DNA of 64,000 nucleotides from Maratus speciosus (Eukaryota > Arthropoda > Arachnida > Araneae > Salticidae). Position numbers and translations under genes: made by a program. Positions 32,999 through 44,110 of this stretch are shown here, in pieces (the stretch's first letter is position 1; every line of letters begins with the position of its first letter). The stretch is from contig OZ010791.1 of NCBI GenBank assembly GCA_963932465.1, positions 151,635,915 through 151,699,914 of the forward strand, given 5' to 3'. Below the pieces are notes generated by a model. The model made no database searches, was not told where the DNA came from, and saw only the letters and a program-made list of their open reading frames with translations.

Positions 32999-33078
32999 TT
33001 TAATTCACTTTTAATGTGTTTTTATAACGTCTTTTAAGCAAATAAATATTTTAATATTGTGATATGTGATACATTCTA

Positions 33079-33893
33079 TTTTGTAATTTACAGCGAATTG
33101 ATTTATTTATTTTTTTATGATTGACTAATGGTCTCTGATTTTTTTTAACATTATTTTCTGCCTTTTCTATCAAATTGCAATCAAATTTCCTATTATTTCC
33201 GAAAAAGAAGATGTGGTCGATTTATTATAAAAGGAGAAAGATTTATAAATTCTTTAAATGCTTTTTAATCGGCCGATAATTCTAAAATTAATCTAAAATT
33301 TTTAAGTATGTGATTCCTTTTGTGATCTTCTGTTATAGTATAACTAACGTTTCCTTTCTTTTCCTATTTCGTTAGTTTTTCTTAATTTTATTCTTCTTAC
33401 CAATGGAATATTTCATCCACGTTTATGGAGCAAGACTTGTGCTATGATCGATGGACCCTCACTTAACTTTGGATAGTCTATTCATAGAAAAATGTAGAAC
33501 TTCTTTCCATGAGCGATTAGCATAATATTTGGTGCGTATGAAGATGATTATGAAGCACATCGTTTAACATTGTAAATATAAATATTAGTGAATTACTTTC
33601 TGAAGAACTTCATATTATCACTATTTAATTTTTGAAATGCCCAGTGAAATGTTATTCACTAAAAATCCATTGTTCGTTAACGAGTTAAAAATAATTGACA
33701 TAAAGTGTTCAGAGCTGAAATTATTTCAGTATACTTTGAAACCAGATCTCCAATTGTGAAAATATACTCATCACCAATGAAGGTTTACTTATCACTCTCT
33801 TGTAACAAACATTCTTTCCTGAATCAATGAATTCAGTAGCAAGTTACCAAGCAATTAGATCATGGGGAATTAGCTATTAAAAAGGGGCCATAT
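33079..33893. other. AT-rich stretch, nothing recognised
   Basis: No domain-like frame, tRNA-like box or repeat end found. Confidence 0.4.
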
Positions 33894-34110
33894 TTAAGAT
33901 CTTGAAGGGAGTGGTACATTTTTATACCACTTAGAATTTTTATCCTCAAATGCCATAATCATACCTGAATTATGGAATAACATTTTCCATTTATTACGCA
34001 CGCAAAGAAAATCTTTTACTTATTTTCAAATACATTTGTTCGTAAATTATGGTGACATTTAATCATTTCACCATTTTACCAATCGAACTACTTCGCCCCT
34101 GAAAGGGATA
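33894..34110. mobile_element. TTAACCC-family MITE, diverged copy
   Basis: Aligns along its length with 32194-32406: TTAAGATCTTGAAGGGAGTG at the left, ATCCTCAAATGCCATAATC inside, GCCCCTGAAAGGGATA at the right. The right TTAA has been lost. Confidence 0.6.
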
Positions 34111-35204
34111 CTACGTCATTACACTCCTTTCACTCAAATCACTCAAATAAATAAATAAAATTAGACACAAATTTATAAAGAATTCAAATATTATAATTCA
34201 TATTCAAAGCATCTGAAATGCTGTTTTGCATATTTCAAATTTCAATATTAATATACACATTAATTATTTAGATATGAAATATTGATTAAACTTTATTTAT
34301 TGTTGACTGCTGGGTGATTTTTTATCGAGTTTAATGTCCAAAAAAGCTTGTATAAAATTTAAATCTTGGAAATGTTTTCAATTATAATTGAAAAAAAAAT
34401 CGCAAAGCAGATTTGAAAACAAATTTAGGATGAAAAAGTTTTATACTCATGAATGAAAATTAATTCATTATTGCTGCTCAAAGCAACGTTCCTTAAAATT
34501 TAAAGATATATATTAAGAATATTATTGACCCAATATATATAATTCGTCGTTCTAAAAATGTGGATGGTTCTGGTTCTCAGAAACAAAGACAGTTTCAAAA
34601 TAAGTAACTTTGAAAATTGAAAATTTTTAAAAACGATTAAGTTAATATTTTTACATTTACTTTATTTTATTTCTAACTGTGTGTTGGATATTTATTATCA
34701 AAATACAATTTATTATCTTAAAACATCATTACATAACATTTGAACAATTATCCTGGTATGCACTTTCTAGGAAAATAGGAAAATGGCATTTTAATAAAAA
34801 TAAATAAAAAGTTTCATATTTTCTATATTTTTAGGCTTAATATGTTTCACGACGTATAAAAAAACTTTTCTCAACTGTAGTTACTGTATTTTATTAAATT
34901 AGAAATTAAAAAATTCATTATACAATAAATCCAGTAAAATAGCATCATAAAAATAAAAGTATACATATTGTAATTTCAATTGGTGTAGTTGTCACTTCAA
35001 ATAATTCCTAAATTCTGTTTTTTGGAAACGCATTTTCAATTTTGTTTTAAATCATTGTAACGGGTTTTTGTTATTCGTTAGCTCCAGCTATTGCCACATT
35101 AGAAAACTGAATTCGCCAGTCCAATGAAAGATATGAATTCCCGGTGACATTTTTTTAAAAATATACATACACAGAGGCTTAATTTCTAATGCATGTATTC
35201 ATAA
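34111..35204. other. AT-rich stretch, nothing recognised
   Basis: Long AT-rich interval with no recognisable coding or repeat boundary. Confidence 0.4.
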
Positions 35205-35386
35205 TACAGTAAACTCTCTGTAAGGCGGGCTCTGTGTAAGACGGAAATCTGTCTAACTCGGAAAGATTTTCAAGTCCCCGTGAATCCATAGACATAGATT
35301 AAAATTTGTCTAAGGCGGAATATTGTCTACTGCGGAAAATTTCCTTGGTCCCGATCGATTCCGTCTTAGACAGAGTTTACAGTATA
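35205..35386. mobile_element. Short TA-flanked MITE
   Basis: Left TACAGTAAACTCTCTGTAAG and right CTTAGACAGAGTTTACAGTA are inverted ends with TA at both sides. The interior has repeated TCTAAGGCGGA-type words. About 180 bp, non-coding, pogo/mariner-like ends. Confidence 0.65.
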
Positions 35387-35659
35387 TGAAACACAAACTT
35401 TTGAATAAAGTAAAAATAAATGTATGTATTTTGGGTGGCAGTTTTAAGAGTAGTTATAATGCTAAATCTAACATGCGACATCCTATGAAAATAAATTTCC
35501 TCCTTTTTCAAAATGATAATTTCATATGGTTTCTGTAAATAAATTTTATATTGTTTGGATATATGTTTTTTTTTTTTCTCTCGTAGACATAGTGTAGAGT
35601 TTCCCTAGGTTTAAGAAAGGGGAAAGTGCTGCTTTTGGGGAAAAGCACTTTTCAGTTTC

Positions 35660-35917
35660 TTAAGGGTGTACTCAAATCCAAACTGCTTATTTTCTGATTC
35701 ATTTTTAAATTCATTTTTGTTCTGAAGCGCATCGAATTGGCAGACTTTTTAATTCAGAAACTATATAATGTACCGTGCTTGTCGATTTTTTGATAAAGGC
35801 AGAATATATGGCAAAAAAACACTGTCAAAGTTTGCGTTTCAACAGTTTGCAACAGCAGCAACAAAATTTGCGTTTCGAGGTTGCGGAACAAAAATAATGA
35901 TCATACTGAGAAAATAA
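35660..35917 (+). mobile_element. TTAAGGGTG-family MITE copy 5, left part
   Basis: TTAAGGGTGTACTCAAATCC up to GAGAAAATAA, where a Helitron begins. The remainder is at 44350-44532. Joined length is about 441 bp, as in other copies. Confidence 0.85.
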
Positions 35918-35951
35918 TCTATACTAATCTATACTAATATTATAAAGAGGT

Positions 35952-35956
35952 AAAAA
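35952..35956. repeat. Target duplication of Copia element 1 (left)
   Basis: AAAAA directly before the 5' LTR, matched by AAAAA at 41816-41820 after the 3' LTR. A homopolymer duplication is weak evidence by itself, but it agrees with the TG...CA ends. Confidence 0.7.
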
Positions 35957-36733
35957 TGTTAAATTTAATTCCCCAGATGTTCTTCGGCAACTGCTAAAAG
36001 TGATTAAAAAAAAAAAAAAGGAAAAGAAAGAACTTGTTACTAAACACAGATCATTTTAACAAGCAAATTTACGAACTGTTTCTTTACTTCCGCATTTGAT
36101 AATGAGTGCTATTACAGACCACTTGAGTAACTCTCTAAAGCATATGTTCTAATAACTAAGATTTCATCACTAATATGTAACTAAAAGGAACATCTGAACA
36201 TTTTGACTTTTGCCAGACACCTTTAATTATTATATATTTTTTTTCTACGCTGCGAATATGTGTTTTAGCAGCTTTATGTATTATCACTCTTAATCATGTA
36301 GCCTCTCTGTTAAGACGGAGTTTCTTATACTCCAGTAATATGTTTAATTATAAGTATTTAAAGCTAAAAGTTGAATCTTTCTTTATCGTAAAAACACACA
36401 ATACTAATTCATATTACATTATATCTTCCCATGGATTTAGCGATTCATATTAAGCTCTCAAAGGATACTTCAAAGGATAAATAATGCTTCACAAAATAAA
36501 ATAAAAATAATTTCTTCAAGAAGCTTTTGGATAAATCCCTGACCACGCCACACCGATGAAGTTATACGTCATCGCGATATTGATGAATCCCAGGTAAGAG
36601 CATTTTACCTATTTCCATTTCAAAAGCAGCATAGCCACAAGAGATTTTTTCTAATTGTTTAAATATGAGACAGCGAATTCCTGCTATCGAGAATGGAGTG
36701 CTTTTGGCTTGATAGGCCACTTAAACTCCAACA
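35957..36733 (+). repeat. 5' LTR of Copia element 1
   Basis: 777 bp, TGTTAAATTT to ACTCCAACA (TG...CA). Same length as the 3' LTR, including the A14 run and the T8 run. It should hold the element's promoter and polyadenylation signal, but I cannot point to a certain TATA box. Confidence 0.95.
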
Positions 36734-36736
36734 AAA

Positions 36737-36751
36737 AGATTATGAGACTGA
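36737..36751 (+). other. Primer-binding site, complementary to elongator tRNA-Met anticodon arm
   Basis: AGATTATGAGACTGA, three bases after the 5' LTR. Its complement TCAGTCTCATAATCT is the anticodon stem-loop with the CAT anticodon of metazoan elongator tRNA-Met as I know it. Drosophila copia pairs with the same internal region of initiator tRNA-Met, using a cut tRNA half as primer. The match here favours the elongator tRNA. No other known primer tRNA 3' end matches by eye. Confidence 0.65.
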
Positions 36752-37087
36752 TAAAGTGCTCATGTTTAGCGAAAAAGAAGAAAAATTTTATATAGTGGCT
36801 TAGATTATAAATATTAAAAATATTCATGTTCTGAATAAAAAAATAAAAAGATGCTGCATTGAATAAAATTATGAATGTTATTGTACCAGAAATATAAAGG
36901 TGAATGAAAAAGAAACATTTATATATTTATGTTTTATGTAATGAACATTTAAATAATTAGTGAATGAACAATTTGTTGGTTGTGAGTAATAATAATAATA
37001 AAAAAAGAAATCGTTCATTTTACATTTTACAGTAAATAAATAAATAAAAAGGAAATAGGTTGGTCGCATAAACAAATAAAAATAAAC
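36752..37087 (+). other. Untranslated leader of Copia element 1
   Basis: About 335 bp between the primer-binding site and the first ATG of the polyprotein. AT-rich with no open frame of note. Would carry packaging signals; none can be identified by eye. Confidence 0.6.
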
Positions 37088-40000
37088 ATGGCAGGGATAA
37101 AAGAAACTCAAATAGTCGAAAAATTAAATTCGACAAATTACTCAAATTGGAAATTTCGCGCAGAAATGATTTTAATAAAAGAAGAATTGTTTGATGTAAT
37201 AACAGAAAATCCCCCAGATCCAATTAACACGGACTGGACGAAGAGGGACCGTAAAGCACGTGCAATTATCAACTTGAGTATTGAAGACTCACAGATCGTG
37301 CATGTAAAGCACTTAAACACTGCCAGAGAAACCTGGCAAGCTTTAAAAACAATTCATGAAAGGGCTAATCTCTCAAGCAAGTTATATTTGCTGAGAAAAT
37401 TATACGGAGCAAAACTCCCAGAAAACGGCAATCTAATAAAACACATTACACATATTTTAGAACTTGTTGATAAACTTTCAGCCATAGGCGAAACTATTAA
37501 TGACTCGCACATTTCAGCTCTGTTACTTTGTTCATTACCACCTAGCTACAACACCTTAATTATAGCCCTCGAGGCCCGTCCAGAAAATGAACTTAATTCA
37601 GAGTTTATAAAAGGAAAACTCACTGATGAATATACAAGACGTTTAGAAAACACAGATCAGAGCGAGAATTCCTCAAAAGCGTTTAAAACGCATAAAAGGT
37701 TTCCGGCTGAACACTATAATAAAAAGAACAAACAGTGCACATACTGTAAATTAAAAAACCATACATACAGGGAGTGCTGGCATCTTAAGAACAGAAACAC
37801 TTACTCACCGTCACAAAAACAACAGCCGCACAAATCCAAGTATTACACATCATCGTTATGTTATGAAGACGCAAACTATTATAGAGAAAACAAAAACCGT
37901 GAAACAGAACCAATTCGGATTAACAAAACACAGGGCAATTCAGGAAAAAGCAGCGACGCAGATTTTTTAGTCCAGAAACCAGGAAAACAAACCTGGATAA
38001 TCGACTCAGGTTCATCGACACACATTCTAAACAGTAAAGATGCATTCACTAAGTTTAACGACACTGAAAAGACGACAGTCATCATTGCCAATGGAAAAAC
38101 GCTGAATTCACACGGTACAGGTGAAACGACATTTAAAACAAAAACATCCGATGGAGGGATAAACACAATCACATTAAAAGAAGTATTATACGTACCAGAA
38201 TTAGAATCGAACCTCATATCGGTAAGCAAAGCAACACAGAATGGCTATAAATTAATTTTCAATAAAGAAAAATGCACGTTATCCCGAAACGGGAATATTT
38301 ATCTTGAAGCAAGAATGAAAAATAATTTATATCAAGTCGAATTATTAGAAAGCGCTGAAACTAATAAAGTAAACATTGCACATGAATGTAAAAATAAAAA
38401 TTGCATAGAAGTTTGGCACAAACGGCTTGGCCATCGTAACTATAATGCGATAAAAGAATTAATAAATAAAAACTTAGCAGACGGTATAAAAATAAATAAC
38501 TGTAATCATAATGCATTGTGTGAAATATGTATCCAAACAAAAATAAGTGATGCCCCATATCCGAAATCAACAAACTGTCCCAAAACAGGCAAAGTGCTCG
38601 ATCTGATACACACGGACGTGTGCACATCTATCGGTACACCTACTATCGGGGGAAAAACAATGTTCGTCACTTTTATAGACGACTATTCAAGGTTCACAGT
38701 AATTTACTTACTTTCGCATAAAAATGAAGTTCACGAAAAGTTAAAAGATTATGTAGCCATGGTGAAAACCCAATTCGGCAGATTCCCTAAAGCTATTAGA
38801 TCCGATAATGGAGGGGAATATTTAGGTAAACAAACGGAAGAATACCTAAGGGCAAGAGGTATCCAACACCAGTTTACTGTACCATTTTGTCCGAGCCAAA
38901 ACGGCGTAGCGGAAAGAAAGAATAGGTCATTATTAGATATGACTAGGAGTCTACTCTCCGAAGCAGGCTTACCTCAAAAATTCTGGGGAGAAGCCATAAA
39001 TACCGCCAATCACCTGCAGAATCGGCTACCAACCAAAATAACAAACAAAACACCGTTCGAAATTTGGTTCAACCGAAAACCCACCTTACACTACCTGCGT
39101 ACATTCGGCTGTAAAGCTTATGCCTATATACAGAAACATCAGCGAAACAAATTAGATGATAGAGCGCAGGAAGGAATACTTGTGGGGTATGACAACAAAT
39201 CAAAAGGTTACCGTATATTCACAAAAGAAAACAAAATAATAATAGCGAGAACAGTTAAATTTATAGAAAATACTGAAAACAACTTAAAAGAAAGCGAAGA
39301 GGTAGAAAACTCAGACAATGACAACAACTACATTCAAACAGAGTTGAGTAATTCGGACGAAGAACCAACCGCGTCCAAACAACCCGACGTAGAACCGAGA
39401 AGGTCTCAGAGGTCAAATAGAGGAGTACCACCCGACAGATACGTATGTCATGTAAAAACAAATGACACATTCGAACCAACCGATTTTTATGACATAGCAA
39501 ACATGAACAACCCAGTAGAAAAAGAAAATTGGCTCAAAGCCACTCAACAAGAAATCAACTCATTAAAGAAAAATAAAACTTGGGACTTAGTGGATCCCCC
39601 ACCAAATAAGAAAATTATTGGTTGTAAGTGGATTTTTAAGAGAAAGTTAGATAATTTAGGAAATGTACAAAAATACAAGGCCCGTTTAGTAGCGAAAGGA
39701 TATAATCAGAAGTACGGCGAAGATTATGATGAAACCTTCGCACCCGTAGTTTCACACACAACAATCCGCACATTTTTAGCCTCAGCGGCATATAAAAATC
39801 TTTCTATTCAACACATTGACATCGACACTGCATTTCTTCACGGCGAAATAGAAGAAGAAATTTTCATGAAACAACCAGAGGGTTTTATAGAAAAAAATTG
39901 TGAAAACAAAGTGTGTAAACTGAATAAAACAATCTACGGCTTAAAGCAGGCAGCTAGAGCCTGGCACAAAAAGATCGCAGAATCATTAAAAAACATGAAT

Positions 40001-41044
40001 TTTGTGCAAAGCACTGCTGACTCATGTTTGTTTACTAGAAAAGAAAAGGAAAATTTCACTTATATCATCGTCTACGTTGACGATATTTTAATCGCGAGTA
40101 AAAGTGAAATAATTAAAGATGTAATAAAACAATTGCAAAATGAGTACGGAGTAAAAGACTTAGGCGAAATAAGTCAGTACCTAGGAACCAACATAATCAA
40201 AACGAATGATGGTTACAAATTAAACCAAAAGTCAAAAATAGAAGATTTGGTTAGAAAGTTAAATTTAACAGATGCAAGACCTATTGGTACACCGATGGAA
40301 GTAGGTTTCTATAAATTAGAAGATAGCGACAATTTACTTCCGAACAATACAAAGTTTAGGCAAGCGATCGGTTCGCTCTTGTATATTGCCACAGTCACTC
40401 GACCCGACATTATGGCACCAGTAAATATACTTAGTAGGAGAAGTGCAACGCCACGCGAGAAGGATTGGAAAGCGGCAAAAAGAATTATTATTTACCTCAA
40501 TTGCACAAAAAACCTATGCCTAACAATAAGCAAAAATAAACCACCAATACTCATCGCGTATGCTGATGCTGATTGGGCTGGAGACACTAAAAATAGAAAA
40601 TCAACCACCGGCAATATTTTTTTTCTGGGTGATAATCCCATTCAATGGACTACAAAATTACAGTCAAGCATTGCATATTCTTCCGCTGAAGCGGAATATG
40701 TTGCTGCAGCAACCGCAGGACAAGAAATTTTATGGCTATTAAAACTGCTAGAAGATCTTAACTTGTATCAAGTAAAACCTATTTTACTTTACCATGACAA
40801 CCAAAGCAGTATAAAGATGATAGAAAATGAAAAATTTTCGAAGCGGACAAAACACATTGATATCCGTTTTCACGCCATAAGACAATTAAAGGAGGATAAA
40901 ATTATCGAATTAAAATATTGTCCCACGCAATACATGATTGCTGACTGCTTGACAAAGCCCACACCCAAACCTCAACTTTTGTGTGACATCAAGACTATGA
41001 ACTTGTTACCTTATCCATCTGAGGAGATTAAGGAGGGGTGTTAA
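37088..41044 (+). CDS. Copia-type Gag-Pol polyprotein, element 1
   Basis: 1318 residues in one frame, the usual layout and length for Copia. Domains in order: UBN2-type Gag (KLNSTNYSNWKFRAEM onward, residues 8-190); zinc knuckle C-x2-C-x4-H-x4-C at 217-230; aspartic protease with DSG at 306-308; integrase zinc domain (WHKRLGH at 443-449, then CEIC); integrase core with D510, D573 and E609, giving D-D-35-E; reverse transcriptase (RVT_2) with YVDD at 996-999; RNase H with ADADW, AEAEY and HDN near 1156-1240. All catalytic residues are present with no stop or frameshift. The stop codon lies in the first bases of the 3' LTR. The ATG at 37088 is the first in frame and directly precedes Gag homology. 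Expected to be autoprocessed in cytoplasmic particles. Confidence 0.97.
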   Translation: MAGIKETQIVEKLNSTNYSNWKFRAEMILIKEELFDVITENPPDPINTDWTKRDRKARAIINLSIEDSQIVHVKHLNTARETWQALKTIHERANLSSKLYLLRKLYGAKLPENGNLIKHITHILELVDKLSAIGETINDSHISALLLCSLPPSYNTLIIALEARPENELNSEFIKGKLTDEYTRRLENTDQSENSSKAFKTHKRFPAEHYNKKNKQCTYCKLKNHTYRECWHLKNRNTYSPSQKQQPHKSKYYTSSLCYEDANYYRENKNRETEPIRINKTQGNSGKSSDADFLVQKPGKQTWIIDSGSSTHILNSKDAFTKFNDTEKTTVIIANGKTLNSHGTGETTFKTKTSDGGINTITLKEVLYVPELESNLISVSKATQNGYKLIFNKEKCTLSRNGNIYLEARMKNNLYQVELLESAETNKVNIAHECKNKNCIEVWHKRLGHRNYNAIKELINKNLADGIKINNCNHNALCEICIQTKISDAPYPKSTNCPKTGKVLDLIHTDVCTSIGTPTIGGKTMFVTFIDDYSRFTVIYLLSHKNEVHEKLKDYVAMVKTQFGRFPKAIRSDNGGEYLGKQTEEYLRARGIQHQFTVPFCPSQNGVAERKNRSLLDMTRSLLSEAGLPQKFWGEAINTANHLQNRLPTKITNKTPFEIWFNRKPTLHYLRTFGCKAYAYIQKHQRNKLDDRAQEGILVGYDNKSKGYRIFTKENKIIIARTVKFIENTENNLKESEEVENSDNDNNYIQTELSNSDEEPTASKQPDVEPRRSQRSNRGVPPDRYVCHVKTNDTFEPTDFYDIANMNNPVEKENWLKATQQEINSLKKNKTWDLVDPPPNKKIIGCKWIFKRKLDNLGNVQKYKARLVAKGYNQKYGEDYDETFAPVVSHTTIRTFLASAAYKNLSIQHIDIDTAFLHGEIEEEIFMKQPEGFIEKNCENKVCKLNKTIYGLKQAARAWHKKIAESLKNMNFVQSTADSCLFTRKEKENFTYIIVYVDDILIASKSEIIKDVIKQLQNEYGVKDLGEISQYLGTNIIKTNDGYKLNQKSKIEDLVRKLNLTDARPIGTPMEVGFYKLEDSDNLLPNNTKFRQAIGSLLYIATVTRPDIMAPVNILSRRSATPREKDWKAAKRIIIYLNCTKNLCLTISKNKPPILIAYADADWAGDTKNRKSTTGNIFFLGDNPIQWTTKLQSSIAYSSAEAEYVAAATAGQEILWLLKLLEDLNLYQVKPILLYHDNQSSIKMIENEKFSKRTKHIDIRFHAIRQLKEDKIIELKYCPTQYMIADCLTKPTPKPQLLCDIKTMNLLPYPSEEIKEGC
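41030..41038 (+). other. Polypurine tract of Copia element 1
   Basis: AAGGAGGGG immediately before the 3' LTR TG, the plus-strand priming site. It overlaps the last codons of the polyprotein. Confidence 0.85.
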
Positions 41045-41815
41045 ATTTAATTCCCCAGATGTTCTTCGGCAACTGCTAAAAGTGATTAAAAAAAAAAAAA
41101 AGGAAAAGAAAGAACTTGTTACTAAACACAGATCATTTTAACAAGCAAATTTACGAACTGTTTCTTTACTTCCGCATTTGATAATGAGTGCTATTACAGA
41201 CCACTTGAGTAACTCTCTAAAGCATATGTTCTAATAACTAAGATTTCATCACTAATATGTAACTAAAAGGAACATCTGAACATTTTGACTTTTGCCAGAC
41301 ACCTTTAATTATTATATATTTTTTTTCTACGCTGCGAATATGTGTTTTAGCAGCTTTATGTATTATCACTCTTAATCATGTAGCCTCTCTGTTAAGACGG
41401 AGTTTCTTATACTCCAGTAATATGTTTAATTATAAGTATTTAAAGCTAAAAGTTGAATCTTTCTTTATCGTAAAAACACACAATACTAATTCATATTACA
41501 TTATATCTTCCCATGGATTTAGCGATTCATATTAAGCTCTCAAAGGATACTTCAAAGGATAAATAATGCTTCACAAAATAAAATAAAAATAATTTCTTCA
41601 AGAAGCTTTTGGATAAATCCCTGACCACGCCACACCGATGAAGTTATACGTCATCGCGATATTGATGAATCCCAGGTAAGAGCATTTTACCTATTTCCAT
41701 TTCAAAAGCAGCATAGCCACAAGAGATTTTTTCTAATTGTTTAAATATGAGACAGCGAATTCCTGCTATCGAGAATGGAGTGCTTTTGGCTTGATAGGCC
41801 ACTTAAACTCCAACA
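41039..41815 (+). repeat. 3' LTR of Copia element 1
   Basis: 777 bp, compared base by base by eye with 35957-36733 without finding a difference. Followed by AAAAA (41816-41820) and the resumed Helitron sequence TTGTTTATTTGTCGGAGG. Confidence 0.95.
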
Positions 41816-41820
41816 AAAAA

Positions 41821-44110
41821 TTGTTTATTTGTCGGAGGTAAGCTCTGGAACTACCAAACCGATTCCAAAAGTAATGGTATCAAAATGATGGTGTTAGTCC
41901 AACTTAGAACATAGGCTATATTTTATGTCGGTGCCACTACCCCAAAGGGGGTGCAGGAGCAAAAAACGTTCTAAAAATGCGATTTTTGTGTTACTGAAGG
42001 TCATAGAAACACGAAATTTGGAATGGTGGTTACTTATAAGATACTAATAATCTCTAAGGACATTTCTTTAAAAAATCGAAATTCAAAAAGGATGAAAATG
42101 CGCGAAAAGCGTTCTAAATGGCGATTTTTACGCAGTTTCAGGAAGTACCCAACCGATTTTTAAAATAATGGTTAGAAGTTGATGATGACAGCCCTTGCTC
42201 CAACATAGGGTACATTTTACGTCGGTGCCACTACCCACAAAGGGGGTGCAAGAGCACAAAACGTTCGAAACTGCGATTTTTGTGTTACTGAAGGGCCCAG
42301 ATACATGGCATTTTGCATGACATTTACTTATTAGATATATATTATCTCTAAGAACATTTCTTAAAAAATTCGAAATTCAAAAGGGTTGAAAATGCGCAAA
42401 AAGCGTTCTAAAAAATGTTCTAAATGACGATTTTTACGCAGTCTTAAGAAGTACCAAACCGATTTAAAAAATAATGGTGTCAGAATGATGGTGACAACCT
42501 TTGCTTCAACTTACGCTACATTTTATGTCGGTGCCACTACCCCCAAAGGGGATGCAGGAGCTAAAAAAAACGTTCGAAATTGCGATTTTTGTGTTACTGA
42601 AGGGCCGAGAAACATGAAATTTGGAATAGTAGTTACTTATATGATACTAATGATCACTAAGGACATTTCTTTAAAAAATCGAAATTCAAATGGGGTGAAA
42701 ATACGCGAAAAGCGTCCTAAATCTTTCTAAATGGCGATTTCTACGCAATCTTAGAAAGTACCCAACCTGTTTCAAAAGTAATGGTTGGAAATTGATGATG
42801 ACAGGCCTTGCTCCAACATAGGCTCTATTTTATGTCGGTATCACTATCACCTAGGTTTGCAGAAGCAAAAAACGTTCTAAATTGCGATTTTTGTGTTACT
42901 GAAGGGCCTAGAATCCTGAAATTAGGCAGGGCAGTTATTTATAAGATACAAATGATTTCTAAGAACATTTCCTAAGAAAACGAAATTTACAAGAGGTGAA
43001 AATGAGTGAAAAGCGTTCTAAAAAAATTTCTAAATTGCTATTTTTACGCAATCTTAAGAAGTACTGAACCGATTAAAAAATAATGATGTGAAAACGATGG
43101 TGACATCCCTTGCTCCAACATAGGCTGTGTTTCATATCGGTGCCACTGCTCCAAACTGTGTGAAGGAGCAAAAAACGATCTAAATTGCGTTTTTGTAATA
43201 CTGCAAGGGCTAGCAACTTGAAACTAGGCATGGTAGTTACTTATAAGATATAAATGATCTCTAAGAACATTTCCTAAATAATTCGAAATTTCGGAAACTA
43301 GAAAAATCTAGAACTTCGAAACCTTCGAAACCTTCGAAATCTAGAAAACGGTCTAAATTACGATTTTTATGCAATCGTATGAAATACGAAACCGATTTCA
43401 AACATAATGGTTGCAAATTGGTGGTGATAGAACCTGCTCAAATATAAGCTATATTTTATGTCGGTGTCACAACCCCTAGAGGGTTGCAGCAGCAAAAAAC
43501 TTTCTAAATTGCGTTTTCTGCGGTACTGAAGAGGTTAAAAACTTTAAATATAGCACGGTAGTTACTTATAAAATATAAATGTCCTCTAAGAAAAAGTTGA
43601 AAATAAATTCGAAATTAAAAAGGAGAGAAGCGAACGGAAGGAGCGAAAAGTATTCTAAAAAGTCCTAAATTACAATTTCTATGGAATCTCAGGAAATAAT
43701 AAACCTATTACAGAAGTTATTGGTTGCGAATCAAGAATAATAGTCCCTGTTCCTATTCGGGCTATATTTTATGCCGGTGTCACTACCACCTGGTTGGCAG
43801 GAACAACAAGAAAGCCTTTAAAAACATCTAAATTCCGTTTTCTATAGAATATTAGGAAATACCAACCGATTTCAAGGTTAATGTTGGCAAATTAATGATC
43901 ACAGTCTCTGTTTCAACATTTTTCGAGACATTTATTTCAACTCTGTTTCGGCATTTTATGTTGGTGCCACTAACACCAGAGAGGTGGTAGACTGTTAGAC
44001 AAGAAGCTTGGAATTTGACATGATGGTTAATTTTAAGAATTAAATGTGTTAAGATGGTTTCTAAAAAAATCAAAACTTCAAATGAATATTGAAATGAGCG
44101 TATGAAATGT
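41821..44110. repeat. About 300-bp diverged tandem array inside the Helitron
   Basis: The phrase ATTTTATGTCGGTGCCACTA recurs with its GTCGG at 41927, 42221, 42527, 42834, 43136 (ATCGG), 43460, 43773 (GCCGG) and 43960, i.e. every 290-325 bp until a short last unit. Each unit also has AACCGATTT and GCAAAAAACGTTCTAAA. Copies are well diverged. Internal arrays of this type are common in non-autonomous Helitrons. Confidence 0.85.

Larger units (their letters stand above)
31921..33068 (+). mobile_element. Penelope-like retroelement 2, 5'-truncated
   Basis: 1148 bp between two copies of ATACATTCTA (31911-31920 and 33069-33078), a 10-bp target duplication. Inverted arms of about 195 bp (31971-32165 and 32870-33066) flank a decayed GIY-YIG coding remnant on the plus strand. 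Each arm bears a hammerhead-like motif. A 213-bp TTAA MITE has since inserted at 32194. The architecture is the same as PLE 1, but the sequence is clearly different, so this is a second PLE family. Confidence 0.75.
35957..41815 (+). mobile_element. Copia-type LTR retrotransposon, element 1, complete
   Basis: 5859 bp: 777-bp LTRs at both ends, primer-binding region, one Gag-Pol frame, purine tract and a 5-bp AAAAA duplication. Integrase precedes reverse transcriptase in the polyprotein, the diagnostic Ty1/Copia order. LTRs of equal length with no difference seen by eye and an unbroken frame indicate a very recent insertion that may still be able to move. It is inserted 39 bp inside a Helitron. 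Confidence 0.95.
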
